64,000 nt of DNA, from positions 1-64,000 of the forward strand of contig NZ_ACEP01000047.1 in assembly GCF_000173975.1 (NCBI RefSeq), given 5' to 3'. Shown in pieces: positions 36,314 through 45,839 of this stretch (positions within the stretch are counted from its first letter, which is position 1; every line of letters starts with the position of its first letter). Made by a program: the position numbers and the translations under genes. Under the pieces are notes generated by a model that searched no databases, was not told the DNA's origin, and saw only the letters and a list, made by a program, of their open reading frames with translations. This DNA comes from Anaerobutyricum hallii DSM 3353. GTDB lineage: Bacteria; Bacillota; Clostridia; Lachnospirales; Lachnospiraceae.

Positions 36314-38122
36314 TTACAGCATCTCTTCCATCTCGTCAAGAAGCTCGCCAAATAACTTTAATGCAGATTCTATCGGTTCCTTTGCAGCCATATCTACATT
36401 ACAAAGACGAAGTAAATCAATTGGATTCATGGAACTTCCACCACTTAAGAACTTAAAGTAGCCCTCTTTTGCCCTTTCATCTCCACTTAAAATCTTTCTG
36501 CTGATTGCAATCGCTGCTGAATAACCAGTTGCATATTGATATACATAAAATGGTGTATAGAAATGTGGGATTCTTGCCCATTCTAAGGCAATTTCTTTAT
36601 CAATAACAATGTCTTCTCCAAAATATTTCTGATTCAGTTTATAGTAAATGTCACATAATACTTCCGCAGTAAGCGGCTCTTTATTCCATGCCATCTCATG
36701 TGTAATTTTCTCAAATTCTGCAAACATGGTCTGACGGTATAATGTTCCCTTAAACTGCTCTAAGAAATAATTGATCAGATACATTTTCTCTTTTTTCTCT
36801 TCTGTATTCTTTAAAAGATATTCCATCAAAAGAGCCTCGTTACATGTAGATGCTACTTCCGCAACAAAGATACGATATCCTGCGTAAATGTATGGCTGAT
36901 TCTTATCTGAATAATAAGAATGCATGGAATGTCCCATTTCATGAGCAAGCGTAAACACATTATTCAGATTATCCTGATAGTTCATCAATACAAATGGATG
37001 GCATCCGTAAGCTCCCCAGGAATAGGCTCCGCTTCTCTTTCCCTCATTCTCATATACATCAATCCAGCCACTTTCCATTCCATCAGAAAGAACTTTACCG
37101 TATTCCTTTCCTAATGGTGCAAGCCCTTTCTTTACGATTTCTTTTGCCTTAGAAAATGGTACTTTCATCTCAAATTCATCGACCATTGGTGCATAGAGGT
37201 CATACATATGCAGTTCTTCTGCCTTTAATGCTTTCTTTCTAAGAGAAACATAGCGATGCATTAAATCCATATGCTCATGTACTGTATCAATCAGGTTCGT
37301 GTATACAGAAGTTGGTATCTCCCCACCTTCTAATGCCATTTCTAAAGAAGAATTATAATGTCTTTTCTTTGCGAAAAATGCAGTATTCTTCAAATTCGCT
37401 GCATAGAGCGCCGCTAAAGTATTTCTATATTGTCCATACTGTGAGTAAACTGACTCAAAGGCACTTTTACGAATATTCACATCTCTGCTTTCTAAAAGAA
37501 GCGTATATCTTCCATGACTTACTGGAATTTTTTCTCCTTCTTTTCCCTCAATAGATGGAAAACGGATATCTGCATTATTGAACATAGAAAAAATATTGGA
37601 TACATCGGCAGACATATCGGACACATCAGCAAGAATCGCTTCCTCTTCTTTAGAAAGAACATGCTTCTGCTGGCGGAACAATTCGTAAAAATATCTTTTG
37701 TATAATTGCATATCCATGTTTTGTGTAAACCAGCTATCTATCGTCTTTTTCCCAATTGCAAGAAGTTCTGGTTCCTCAAATACTACAGCACTGTCTAACT
37801 GGATGGATAATGTCTGCGCCTTACCTGCAAGTCCCTGGTAAAAACTATTTCCTGTGTCCTCGTGATAACGCTGATTTGCATAAACATAAATCGCCTCAAA
37901 CTTTTTCATAAGCGCTTCTTTTTTACGCATATACTCCACAAATACTTCAGAACCTTCTTTTAAACGTCCCTCATATGCTGCAAGGCTTTGAATCTCACTC
38001 GTAAGACTTTCATAATCTTTCTCCCACGCTTCGTCAGAAGCATATAAATCCTGAATATGCCACTGGTAGGCCGGATCACATTCCTGTCTTTTCTTTACTG
38101 TTTTTTCTTTGTTCTCTTCCAT
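36314..38122 (-). CDS. pepF: Oligoendopeptidase F (M3 family)
   Basis: 602 residues, the standard length for this cytosolic zinc peptidase that trims short peptides. The zinc site is FTLAHEMGHSMHSYYSDKNQ (HExxH), with the downstream Glu in FVAEVASTCNEALLMEY. Other family segments: EGKEGEKIPVSHGRYTLLLE and GYSAAIAISRKILSGD. TAGGAG lies upstream of the ATG. Confidence 0.95.
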   Translation of the reverse strand: MEENKEKTVKKRQECDPAYQWHIQDLYASDEAWEKDYESLTSEIQSLAAYEGRLKEGSEVFVEYMRKKEALMKKFEAIYVYANQRYHEDTGNSFYQGLAGKAQTLSIQLDSAVVFEEPELLAIGKKTIDSWFTQNMDMQLYKRYFYELFRQQKHVLSKEEEAILADVSDMSADVSNIFSMFNNADIRFPSIEGKEGEKIPVSHGRYTLLLESRDVNIRKSAFESVYSQYGQYRNTLAALYAANLKNTAFFAKKRHYNSSLEMALEGGEIPTSVYTNLIDTVHEHMDLMHRYVSLRKKALKAEELHMYDLYAPMVDEFEMKVPFSKAKEIVKKGLAPLGKEYGKVLSDGMESGWIDVYENEGKRSGAYSWGAYGCHPFVLMNYQDNLNNVFTLAHEMGHSMHSYYSDKNQPYIYAGYRIFVAEVASTCNEALLMEYLLKNTEEKKEKMYLINYFLEQFKGTLYRQTMFAEFEKITHEMAWNKEPLTAEVLCDIYYKLNQKYFGEDIVIDKEIALEWARIPHFYTPFYVYQYATGYSAAIAISRKILSGDERAKEGYFKFLSGGSSMNPIDLLRLCNVDMAAKEPIESALKLFGELLDEMEEML

Positions 38123-38208
38123 GATCTCATTCTCCTATATCACTTTTCTTTACACTGCATCTATTATTTATATGTATTTTTATGTAATCCATACCGTTTA
38201 TTTTTCTG

Positions 38209-39990
38209 TTATTTCGCTTTTACGCTGTCTTTTGAACTTGTCTTATCCCATTTTGCATGCAAAATAAGATTCTTTGTATTTCCCTTTGGAATTACTGTTA
38301 CATTTTTTCCTGAGCTATCGTACCAGCCAACAAAAGTATAACCTTTTTTTCGCGGACTTCGCAATGTAACTGCTCTCTTTCCAGATAACCTCTCTCTATT
38401 CTTGGAAGAGTTAATTCCTACGTTCTTATAAGTAATCGTGTAGCCAGAAACTTTTACACGAAAAGCTCTTTTTCTTCCATTAATTCTGGTAGAAATATAT
38501 GTCTTTCCGCTCCTCTTTGCTTTCATATATCCATTATTATCAATACTTACAATTGATGGATTTGCACTTGTCCAGCCTGCTGTCCTAAGCCCTCTGTCAT
38601 GCATATGAATCGTTGCAAGCTGCTTTATTTGTCCTGCCTGCAGCTGTATGATCTTGCGACCACTCTTTGTAAGCTGACCAGATTGCTGTGCCCTTCCGAG
38701 AAAAATCTTTACATTTCCTCTCCTGACACCATGAAAGTCTGTCGTATAATAGGAAAGCCAGCCATTCTTATTCACAATGAATCTTCCAATATAAATAAGA
38801 CTCCATAATGCTCCCTTTGTCTCCGCATTTTTATCCCGATTATCTACCTTTTTCAGTAAAACAGGATATTTATTTAAAAAGCTCATTCGATAGATGCCAG
38901 AATTCAATGACAGAATAATCCGATTGTTATACTGCCGAATCCACCCTATATAATTACCCGACCTTGGCGCATAAAATACAACCGCTTTATTTCCTCTCAA
39001 ATTCGACTTTTTCAGATAATTATCCTGAGAAATCCAGTACCAGTATCCCTTATGATAGAATGTACATGTTTTATTCTCAAGCGCCTGCTTCATCTCTTTT
39101 GAATTCTTTATATAATCAGAAGATGCCAGTTTAATCTTCCGCATCTTCAGATTATTTGAATTGCCCTGTCCATATAGATCCTTCTTCTTGTATCCAGGAT
39201 GGGTCTTTAGAAAAGTATTCTTTCCCACAAGAAAACTATCATAAGTCACTACCATTCCCTCATGCTTGCCGACTCCCACACCATTGGTCAAATCAACAAA
39301 ATACCAGATTCCATTAAGCTTTACTATATTCCAGGAATGGTTTTTTGAATAATTACTGATAACCGCACATGGTATTCCAAGCGTATTCATCGCAAGAGCA
39401 TAAGCATTAGCTAAACCGTCACACACACCCACATGACTTACTAACACATCATATCCTGTGTGTGCATCTTTTGACTCTTTATACGTCGTGTTCTCCGCAA
39501 AATAAATATACACCGCCATCGCTTTATCTGCCTGGCTCATAGAAGAATCTACGGTTGACAATGCCTCATCCAGCCCTCGTATAATCTTCTTATACCTTCT
39601 GCGAAACTTACTGCGGCTTATGAGCTTCGTACTGTTAAATGTTGTCGCTCCATCTCTCGTTTCTACTGCATAATACTGTGACCAGTTAGAATCAAGAAAA
39701 TCTATTCCCTCAGCCATAAGCGCTGCCCTGTTTGAAATAGCTGCCGCTTCCATACACTTCTTACCAGATTTTCCCTGGCTCACCGTTCGGTAAACATCAA
39801 GATTTCCCGAAACCGTTCCCTCTATCATAAACTTTGACAGCACATTAATATATTCTTTTTGCGTATCTGAAAATGTCGCTGCATCTACATCTTTTGTGAA
39901 AAAAAGGCTTCCCGCCAAAATAAAACAAAGCAAAAATAGAATACTTCCTGCCCTTTTCAATTCTCTACTTAACCCTCTTCTCTCCTTCAA
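38209..39990 (-). CDS. Secreted transglutaminase-like protein with Ig-like and InlB-type repeats
   Basis: 593 residues. A signal peptide (LFLLCFILAGSLFFTKDVDA) leads to a transglutaminase-like domain (~100-240) with a complete triad: Cys in HVGVCDGLANAYAL, His in KNHSWNIVKLNG and Asp in WYFVDLTNG. Then come ~200 residues of a DUF5050-like or beta-propeller-like region, a BIG2-like Ig domain (~470-520, GWTSANPSIVSIDNNGYM) and one InlB B-type repeat (KKGYTFVGWYDSSGKNV). Likely a surface enzyme. TTG start with GGAGGG upstream. Confidence 0.85.
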   Translation of the reverse strand: MKERRGLSRELKRAGSILFLLCFILAGSLFFTKDVDAATFSDTQKEYINVLSKFMIEGTVSGNLDVYRTVSQGKSGKKCMEAAAISNRAALMAEGIDFLDSNWSQYYAVETRDGATTFNSTKLISRSKFRRRYKKIIRGLDEALSTVDSSMSQADKAMAVYIYFAENTTYKESKDAHTGYDVLVSHVGVCDGLANAYALAMNTLGIPCAVISNYSKNHSWNIVKLNGIWYFVDLTNGVGVGKHEGMVVTYDSFLVGKNTFLKTHPGYKKKDLYGQGNSNNLKMRKIKLASSDYIKNSKEMKQALENKTCTFYHKGYWYWISQDNYLKKSNLRGNKAVVFYAPRSGNYIGWIRQYNNRIILSLNSGIYRMSFLNKYPVLLKKVDNRDKNAETKGALWSLIYIGRFIVNKNGWLSYYTTDFHGVRRGNVKIFLGRAQQSGQLTKSGRKIIQLQAGQIKQLATIHMHDRGLRTAGWTSANPSIVSIDNNGYMKAKRSGKTYISTRINGRKRAFRVKVSGYTITYKNVGINSSKNRERLSGKRAVTLRSPRKKGYTFVGWYDSSGKNVTVIPKGNTKNLILHAKWDKTSSKDSVKAK

Positions 39991-40056
39991 TATTTCCCTC
40001 CATGAAAAACTCGGTACCTGAATTATCGAGATTCCTGCTTAATTTCTAAAAAATGT

Positions 40057-40120
40057 TATGTACTCCCAAAATCTTTTTATGTTTAATTTTATAAGAAATT
40101 TTTGTTAATTGCACCCAAAT
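40057..40120 (+). repeat. Family B repeat, truncated copy
   Basis: TATGTACTCCCAAAATCTTTTTATG ... ATTTTATAAGAAATTTTTG matches the first half of the element at 15094 and 59392 in the same orientation. The second half is lost. Confidence 0.55.
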
Positions 40121-40164
40121 TTTATTTATCCCTTAATTTTCTTTCTATAGTCCATGACAATCCC

Positions 40165-40250
40165 CAAAATACATTTTTCAAGAATGCCCACTGATACTGA
40201 TTTGTTGCTCGCCACCTACAGATGTGGGAATCATCTCACATCTGATATAA
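40165..40250. repeat. Family C-like hairpin relic
   Basis: TTCAAGAATGCCC and the hairpin ATGTGGGAATCATCTCACAT resemble the end of the copy at 28898. The opening CAGCAAGAAG motif is not clear here. With the adjacent family B relic it fills the gap between 39990 and 40418. Confidence 0.45.
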
Positions 40251-40375
40251 CTATTAGAATATATTTTATACTCTGTCTTAATCTTATCATTATACAGAAA
40301 AAATAGCAATTATTGTCGAAACATGATAAACTATATCCATGTAATTTACTATTAAATACTGGAGCGTGCATATCC

Positions 40376-40400
40376 TTTTTGATTTCTCAAACACGCTCTG
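40376..40400. repeat. Family A repeat, single end
   Basis: TTTTTGATTTCTCAAACACGCTCTG is a right end with a small insertion. It stops just before the ribosome binding site of the next gene. Confidence 0.55.
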
Positions 40401-40417
40401 GACTGGAGGATTATTTT

Positions 40418-40720
40418 ATGACAAAAACATCTGAATTCCATACCTTACTCCGCAACTATCGCGGCATTATGGGAAATATACGAATCAACAAAATCTGGAT
40501 TTCTTTCGACTCCTGCTTCTTTAATTATTATGCAGATGATGATGAAATCCAGTTCAACCTTGCAGGACAGGAAGGTGTTATTACCATTCCTGCTGTCATT
40601 TCCTACGACAAAATCGATGAAGAAGATTTATTCGAAGACTCTGTAGCAGGGTATACTGCAACATTAGAATCTGGGGACACCGTGACTTTCTACTGTTTTA
40701 ATGCAAAAAATAAAAGCTGA
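40418..40720 (+). CDS. Hypothetical protein
   Basis: A 100-residue soluble protein, not recognised. Start at the ATG with TGGAGG upstream. The sequence looks beta-rich (NIRINKIWISFDSCFFNYYA, then GYTATLESGDTVTFYCFN) and acidic in the middle. A family A end lies immediately upstream and a terminator just downstream, so it is probably a single-gene unit. Confidence 0.7.
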   Translation: MTKTSEFHTLLRNYRGIMGNIRINKIWISFDSCFFNYYADDDEIQFNLAGQEGVITIPAVISYDKIDEEDLFEDSVAGYTATLESGDTVTFYCFNAKNKS

Positions 40721-40732
40721 TTTGTGGGATGA

Positions 40733-40771
40733 GAGAAACAAACAGATAGTATTCATCTGTTTGTTTTTCTC
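40733..40771. terminator. Terminator between convergent genes
   Basis: GAGAAACAAACAGAT pairs with ATCTGTTTGTTTTTCTC. It can serve the gene ending at 40720 and the one ending at 40778. Confidence 0.8.
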
Positions 40772-40777
40772 CTTTTA

Positions 40778-41236
40778 TTATATTGTAATCCTCTGCAGTT
40801 CTTTAAGGACAGTCTGCACCCTCTCTTCGTCTACATCATAACTGACCACACATAATGCCTTATACAATAAGCTTATGTTTTCTTCTGTGCTGTTTATTGT
40901 ATAAGATACCATTCCAGAAGCGATTTCATGACTTACATTCAAAAGCTGAAACTTTAAATCCCGTACAGTCTCACTTATACCAGACGCTTGCAGCTCATCC
41001 AGGTTATACTCGTCTGTATTGCCGCAAGGCGCAAAACAGGTGGCACAATCTGGGGCTACCGCAAGCTTTTCTTCACGGACACGTTGTAATAATTCTTCGC
41101 CATTCTCCTCTAAAGGAAATATTGACGCAAGACTCTTTATAATAATACCATCTGTATTCTCTGTTTTTAAGTGAACATTACATGCTTTCGCAAGTCCGAT
41201 CAATGCTCCGATAAGTTCCTTTTCTTTTTTATTCAT
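40778..41236 (-). CDS. Hypothetical protein with Cys motif
   Basis: 152 residues, mostly helical, unrecognised. A CATCFAPCGN segment (~residues 64-73) has cysteines spaced C-x2-C-x3-C, which could bind a metal or an iron-sulfur cluster. Without homology this stays a guess. ATG with AAGGGG upstream; a terminator for the lysS gene lies before it. Confidence 0.7.
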   Translation of the reverse strand: MNKKEKELIGALIGLAKACNVHLKTENTDGIIIKSLASIFPLEENGEELLQRVREEKLAVAPDCATCFAPCGNTDEYNLDELQASGISETVRDLKFQLLNVSHEIASGMVSYTINSTEENISLLYKALCVVSYDVDEERVQTVLKELQRITI

Positions 41237-41281
41237 CTATAACATCCCCTTACCCGCTTCCTGCAAAATTATTATAAAAAT

Positions 41282-41324
41282 ATGCACGCCACATTATACC
41301 AGCCTGGCAAAATATGACGTGCAT
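41282..41324 (-). terminator. Terminator after class I lysS
   Basis: ATGCACGCCACATTATACC pairs imperfectly with GGCAAAATATGACGTGCAT. On the minus strand it is followed by ATTTTTAT. Confidence 0.6.
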
Positions 41325-41376
41325 TATATATTTTATCTGTCTGTATTCTTTGTAAAATATCGTAAAAGCACTTTAA

Positions 41377-41393
41377 ATCGTGTTTGAAAAATA
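41377..41393. repeat. Family A repeat, single end
   Basis: ATCGTGTTTGAAAAATA lies 3 bp after the lysS stop on the minus strand. Confidence 0.5.
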
Positions 41394-41395
41394 TT

Positions 41396-43441
41396 TTAGT
41401 GAATTGCTGTTCCTTCTGGTACGCAGTCATCAACAAAGATAATCTTACATCCAAAATCATCTCCGCTGGCTGCAATAAGCATACCGTTGCTCTTCACTCC
41501 AGCAAACTTCGCTGGTTTTAAGTTAGCGATTACGATAATCTTTCTTCCGATAAGTTCTTCTGGTGTGTAGTCATCACGGATAGATGATACAATAACTCTC
41601 TCATCTAATCCATCAAACAATGTGAGTTTTAAGAGTTTCTTAGCATTCTTTACAATCTCACAGTTGATAACTTTACAAACACGCATGTCTACTTTATCAA
41701 ACTCATCAATTGTAATCTCTTCTTTGATTGGTGCGATTGCATTCTTACGAGCTTCCTCTTCCTCGGCAGCCTTTCTTCTTGCTTCTTCTTCAGCAGCTTT
41801 TCTCTCTGCCTCAGCCTTTGCTTCTGCTGCAAGAGTCTTCTCTTCCTCTGTCTGTGGAGTGGAAAAATCAAGAAGTCCAAGATATCTCTGTGGCTCTACA
41901 GCAAACAGGAATAAGTAAAGTCTTGGGCCTGCTGCCTTACCAATCATAAGGTTATATGCATTCTTGAAGAACTGTGCCTGTGCAGTCTTCTTATTCTCTT
42001 CCTGGAAGTCTGGGTCTGCTTCTCTTGGAATCGTGTAAATAAAACTATTAAGAGCATCTAAATCATACTCTCCCTTAGCAATAAAGTCATGAAGTAACTG
42101 AATCTCCTTCTTCTCTACTTCATTCAAAGTGTTATAGAAATCCCAGTTTCTATATCCAAGAAGAGTATTCATGTTCTCAGGAGAACACTTCTCTAACCAG
42201 TATTTTGCAAGTTCAAGACGCTCTGCAAACTCCTCTTTCTTATATGGAGTACCAATCTTCTCGAATACTGTCTCCAGCATATCTGCATTAAAGTCTACAA
42301 CAGAACCAAAGTTTACAATCTGCTGCATTGGTACTGGATAAAGCTCACGGCCTTCAATCATACAGTTATGCATGATACCTTCGATATAATCGTAGTTCTT
42401 ACCCTTACCTGCCTGATATACCTTGAGCATCTTATCAAACTCAAAATACTGACGTAAAATCTCATCATCAAAACAGAAATCAAATGCCTTGTTTGGTTCT
42501 GACTTAGAGTAAAGCCATAAAATCATTTCTGGCTGATAAATCTTAAGTAATGTATCTGGTGTAAGGTTAAGACCTGTAGAACCAGACATCTTACCTGTTG
42601 TTCCCTTAATACCTACAAACTCGTATCCCTTGAACATAGGAGCCTGTGCTCCGAAAATCTTCTTAGCAATAATCTTACTTGTATCGTAACTTCCTCCTGG
42701 GCTGGCATGATCCTTTCCGCCCGGCTCAAAGTCAACGCCTTCAATCATCCAACGCATAGGCCAGTCAATCTTCCATGCAAGCTTACAGTTAAAGTCCTTG
42801 CTGAAATCCCATGTTCCCTTATGTCCGCACTTACATGTGTACTCACAAGTTACTCCATCTTCAGAAGAGGACGTGATAGTAGTCTCATCCTTACCACATA
42901 CCGGGCAGTAAATACTTACTGGATAATATGCTTCTCTTTCTTCTGGTGTTGCAACCTGCTGACGGAACTTATCAAGAATATCAAAAATCTCACGTCTCTT
43001 CTGTACAGCCTGAATAACATACTTCGCATACTTACCGCTGCGGTAGTTCTCGCTCTGTCTGCGGAAGTCAACCTTTACTCCAAAACGTGAAAGAGATGCT
43101 TCGAACTCTTTCTCAAAATGTTCTGCATAAGAAGAACAGCATCCATATGGATCCTTAACGTCTACATATGGCTTACCAATCTCGTTCTCTAATTCTGGTG
43201 CTACTTCTTTAACATTAACAGGTACTTTTCTGAAACGGTCAAACTCATCCCATGAAAACAACAGACGAGCCTTCTTGCCCTGTTTAATTAAAGCCTTATA
43301 TACAAAATAACTTGTTGCTATATCTCTAAAATTACCGATGTGAATGGATCCGGATGGGCTAATACCCGCTGCACAAACGTACTCTTCCTTGTCCGGAGAT
43401 CTCTTAATAATATCCTTTGCAATCTTCTCAGACCAATGCAT
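41396..43441 (-). CDS. lysS: Class I lysyl-tRNA synthetase with C-terminal tRNA-binding domain
   Basis: About 681 residues. The catalytic domain is of the class I type (LysK-like, common in Archaea and rarer in bacteria), shown by AAGISPSGSIHIGNFRDIAT (HIGH equivalent HIGN) and GTTGKMSGSTGLNLTPDTLL (KMSGS). A zinc-finger-like CPVCGKDETTI ... CKCGHKG lies around residues 190-220. After an Ala/Glu-rich coiled-coil linker (~540-580) comes an EMAP/MetG-type tRNA-binding domain (IDEFDKVDMRVCKVINCEIV ... NLKPAKFAGVKSNGMLIAAS) like the one in metG here. I chose the ATG at 43441 with TAGGAGG upstream. Confidence 0.92.
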   Translation of the reverse strand: MHWSEKIAKDIIKRSPDKEEYVCAAGISPSGSIHIGNFRDIATSYFVYKALIKQGKKARLLFSWDEFDRFRKVPVNVKEVAPELENEIGKPYVDVKDPYGCCSSYAEHFEKEFEASLSRFGVKVDFRRQSENYRSGKYAKYVIQAVQKRREIFDILDKFRQQVATPEEREAYYPVSIYCPVCGKDETTITSSSEDGVTCEYTCKCGHKGTWDFSKDFNCKLAWKIDWPMRWMIEGVDFEPGGKDHASPGGSYDTSKIIAKKIFGAQAPMFKGYEFVGIKGTTGKMSGSTGLNLTPDTLLKIYQPEMILWLYSKSEPNKAFDFCFDDEILRQYFEFDKMLKVYQAGKGKNYDYIEGIMHNCMIEGRELYPVPMQQIVNFGSVVDFNADMLETVFEKIGTPYKKEEFAERLELAKYWLEKCSPENMNTLLGYRNWDFYNTLNEVEKKEIQLLHDFIAKGEYDLDALNSFIYTIPREADPDFQEENKKTAQAQFFKNAYNLMIGKAAGPRLYLFLFAVEPQRYLGLLDFSTPQTEEEKTLAAEAKAEAERKAAEEEARRKAAEEEEARKNAIAPIKEEITIDEFDKVDMRVCKVINCEIVKNAKKLLKLTLFDGLDERVIVSSIRDDYTPEELIGRKIIVIANLKPAKFAGVKSNGMLIAASGDDFGCKIIFVDDCVPEGTAIH

Positions 43442-43631
43442 TCTTCTTCCTCCTACTTTCCCTGTGCCGTACTTACCGGCATTCAAACAGTGTATCTATC
43501 TTCATTTATCATGGGACTTAAAATTTTTCCTCAGCCCATAGTCAATAAAACATTATATCAAACCCTATACCTCTTTTCAAGGAAAATCTCATATATTCAA
43601 TCTTTTTCGACTCTTTATCCTTATGTAAAGT

Positions 43632-43826
43632 CCCCGGTAGTTGAATTGCCAGGGATTCCCGCTTAATCTCTTAATCCAGTTTCTATCATTGTCCCCATCT
43701 CTGTTCATCTTAGAAAAATATTATATACGCAATCTTCCTCCAAATATAATTTAAATTCTAATAGCCTGGCAATTCATCTCCCACCTTAGAGGTCGGAGTC
43801 TTCTTGCTGTAAGAGGATAAAATGTC
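43632..43826 (-). repeat. Family C repeat, inverted, with long-range pairing
   Basis: On the minus strand it opens TTATCCTCTTACAGCAAGAAGACTCC with a small hairpin (GACCTCTAAGGT). GAATTGCCAGG at 43638 also pairs with CCTGGCAATTC at 43757, enclosing about 110 bp of AT-rich sequence. Confidence 0.55.
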
Positions 43827-43837
43827 CAAATACCACA

Positions 43838-44143
43838 TTACTTGCTTCTTGTCCCCTCAATATATTTCAAAAAACGGATACAATCTGCTATTCCACAAAA
43901 ATAACTCTCTGTCGCATACTCTGCCTCCGCTGCACTCTGAGCCTCAAAAGCCTCTTCAATAACCTCCCTCTGCTCCTCTGTCAGATTCAGCGTGTCCAGC
44001 TTCGCATAGGCTTCCTCTTCTTCTCTCACCAAACGCCTGTATGCTTCGGAATTCTTACGAAAATCCGCCATATTCTCATTACGAAAATGGTCTAAAGTAA
44101 GCCGAAGTCTCTCTTCCCATGAATCTATAACATCTCCCTGCAA
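43838..44143 (-). CDS. Small helical hypothetical protein
   Basis: 101 residues, strongly helical and acidic (EEEEAYAKLDTLNLTEEQRE), with no membrane segment or signal. Not recognised. TTG start with AAAGGCGGG upstream. Confidence 0.6.
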   Translation of the reverse strand: MQGDVIDSWEERLRLTLDHFRNENMADFRKNSEAYRRLVREEEEAYAKLDTLNLTEEQREVIEEAFEAQSAAEAEYATESYFCGIADCIRFLKYIEGTRSK

Positions 44144-44543
44144 TGTTTCCCGCCTTTCTACTTAAGACACAATCCCAATAAACCTCTACTAATTATTAAA
44201 TAAATTTATGAACATAGCAACAGCATAACACAGCCTTTGTTCTGTGTCAATATTTTCCTTTAAATAATTATTTTTACTTATAATTACTTAATTAGTAAAC
44301 TACATCCATCCTCATTCCCAAATATTTTTCCCCTTTTTTATTATTTAATTCATTAGACAGATGCCCGAGAGAACCAATCCCCCTATTCCCAGTCATTCTC
44401 GAGTAAGCAGAATACATCAGCTTCCATCCCCAAATCTCCTCCCACTATTTAATTCACCTTCTCCAGCCACACCACAAATATGCCTTATTGGGGGCAATGG
44501 CTTCGTCTGTTGTTTCTCCAATGAATTAAATAGCAAAAAACCA
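44144..44543. other. Gene-free stretch before the SRP RNA
   Basis: The first ~200 bp are AT-rich without a frame I can support. The rest, from 44388, is a family D repeat. Confidence 0.5.
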
Positions 44544-44545
44544 TT
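44388..44545 (+). repeat. Family D repeat before SRP RNA gene
   Basis: CTCGAGTAAGCAGAATAC, TCCCCAAATCTCCTCCCA and CTCCAATGAATTAAATAGCAA match 10558-10660 in order, with about 50 bp more in the middle. Confidence 0.5.
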
Positions 44546-44572
44546 GACTTAACTGGAAAAATCCTGTATACT
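44544..44572 (+). promoter_or_regulatory. Promoter of SRP RNA gene
   Basis: TTGACT, a 17-bp spacer and TATACT, ending 8 bp before the first base of the RNA. This is the best sigma-A promoter in the window. Confidence 0.8.
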
Positions 44573-44580
44573 GATATTTA

Positions 44581-44844
44581 CCGTGCAGCTGGGAAGTTAG
44601 CGGCGTCCTGTACCTGAAATCCGCTATAGCAGGAGTGATGGTCAGCCTCGGATGTCTTATTGATGGAGCTGCCCTTTATAAGTGGTGTTGACAATTGGGT
44701 CTCGCGCAACAGGAACCTCTGAACCGTGTCAGGTCGGGAACGGAGCAGCACTAAGGAGTCTCTCCTGTGTGCCGTGAGGGTGCCTGGTTCGAGCTAACTG
44801 TAGAGGTAACGTCTGTTGGTAAGCATACAAAGCTGACCGCACGG
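44581..44844 (+). ncRNA. ffs: Signal recognition particle RNA, large bacterial type
   Basis: About 264 nt. The ends CCGTGCAGCT and AGCTGACCGCACGG pair. The 5' part (GGGAAGTTAGCGGCGTCCTG ... ATCCGCTATAGCAGGAGTGA) is the Alu domain as in Bacillus and Clostridia. The S-domain Ffh-binding helix 8 is seen as CGTGTCAGGTCGGGAACGGA then GCAGCA. The RNA works with Ffh and FtsY to target proteins to the membrane. It stands alone with its own promoter and a terminator at 44878. Confidence 0.93.
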
Positions 44845-44877
44845 TTTTAATAATTCGATTTTTATATTCACATAATA

Positions 44878-44933
44878 GAAAGCGTCATAATAATGAAGAT
44901 TGTTATATATCTTTATTGCTATGACGCTTTTTT
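44878..44933 (+). terminator. Terminator of SRP RNA gene
   Basis: GAAAGCGTCATA pairs with TATGACGCTTTT, followed by a T-run. The loop is about 30 nt. A second small hairpin (CAAGAATGCC/GCATTCTTG) follows at 44936. Confidence 0.75.
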
Positions 44934-45106
44934 ATTCAAGAATGCCTCCGCATTCTTGCTGAGAGATTTGTGTTATACAATGCATAGCATACTTTTACAT
45001 GTTACTAGTTATTATCTCTTTAGGAAATCAGGCAGGAATCCTCGTTCACTTAATCGCCGAGTACTTTACTGATTATTCGTTTCAAACTTACAATTTTATA
45101 AAAGAA

Positions 45107-45138
45107 GCACAAAGCCAGTCTCGCAACCAGCTTTGTGC
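45107..45138 (-). terminator. Terminator of tadA
   Basis: GCACAAAGC and GCTTTGTGC pair. On the minus strand the hairpin sits 13 bp after the tadA stop and is followed by TTCTTTTATAAAATT. Confidence 0.75.
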
Positions 45139-45150
45139 TGCATTTTAATT

Positions 45151-45672
45151 CTAATTATCAGTCTGATTTTCTTCCTGTATCAGCTTTCGCTTTTTCTTTT
45201 TTTCTTTTTGAATTTCTCTTAATTTTCTAAAAAATGCTGAGAGCATTTCCGAGCATTCTTCTTGAAGAACGCCTCTTTCTACCTCTGCCTGGTGATTAAA
45301 TTCCTGCATTTCAAGAAGATTAAGTATTGAGCCGCCACAACCAGCTTTCGCATTCATGCTGCCAATAACGACTCTCGTCACTCTCGCCTGCACAATTGCT
45401 CCGGCACACATCTGGCAAGGCTCCAAAGTGATGTACATCGTACAGTCTTCCAATCGCCAGTCTCCAAGCTTTTTACATGCTTTTTTCATCGCAAGAAGTT
45501 CTGCATGTGCAAGCACAGTCTTATCCTTATTCCGCTTATTATATCCTCTGGCAATTATTTTTCCATCATGAACAATAACACAGCCAATTGGCACATCACC
45601 AATCGCCTCTGCTTTTTTTGCCTGCTTAATTGCCTCTTTCATAAATTTTTCGTCTTCTGTATATTTTCTCAT
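45151..45672 (-). CDS. tadA: tRNA-specific adenosine deaminase
   Basis: 173 residues. TadA converts wobble adenosine 34 of tRNA-Arg to inosine. The zinc and catalytic motifs are complete: LAHAELLAM (HAE) and TLEPCQMCAGA (PCxxC), with GDVPIGCVIVHDG before and FFRKLRE after. The Lys-rich C-terminal tail is longer than usual. I chose the ATG at 45672 with GGGAGAA upstream. Confidence 0.95.
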   Translation of the reverse strand: MRKYTEDEKFMKEAIKQAKKAEAIGDVPIGCVIVHDGKIIARGYNKRNKDKTVLAHAELLAMKKACKKLGDWRLEDCTMYITLEPCQMCAGAIVQARVTRVVIGSMNAKAGCGGSILNLLEMQEFNHQAEVERGVLQEECSEMLSAFFRKLREIQKEKKKKRKLIQEENQTDN

Positions 45673-45839
45673 AAAATATTCTCCCATTTATGAAACTCAT
45701 AGTCCCGTAAAATAGCGACGTACTTATTTCAATATTTTGTGATACCCTCCTGCCTACAGATGGGAGCTTCCCTTCCCCCAATAAAATCACCATAATCACA
45801 TCAAAAAATACATTTGCAATAATCTGCCAAACTGTCGAT

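Noticed and set aside
44775-44800. tRNA-like GGTTCGAG motif
   Set aside because: It is part of the SRP RNA; no acceptor or anticodon stem fits. No tRNA was found in the window.
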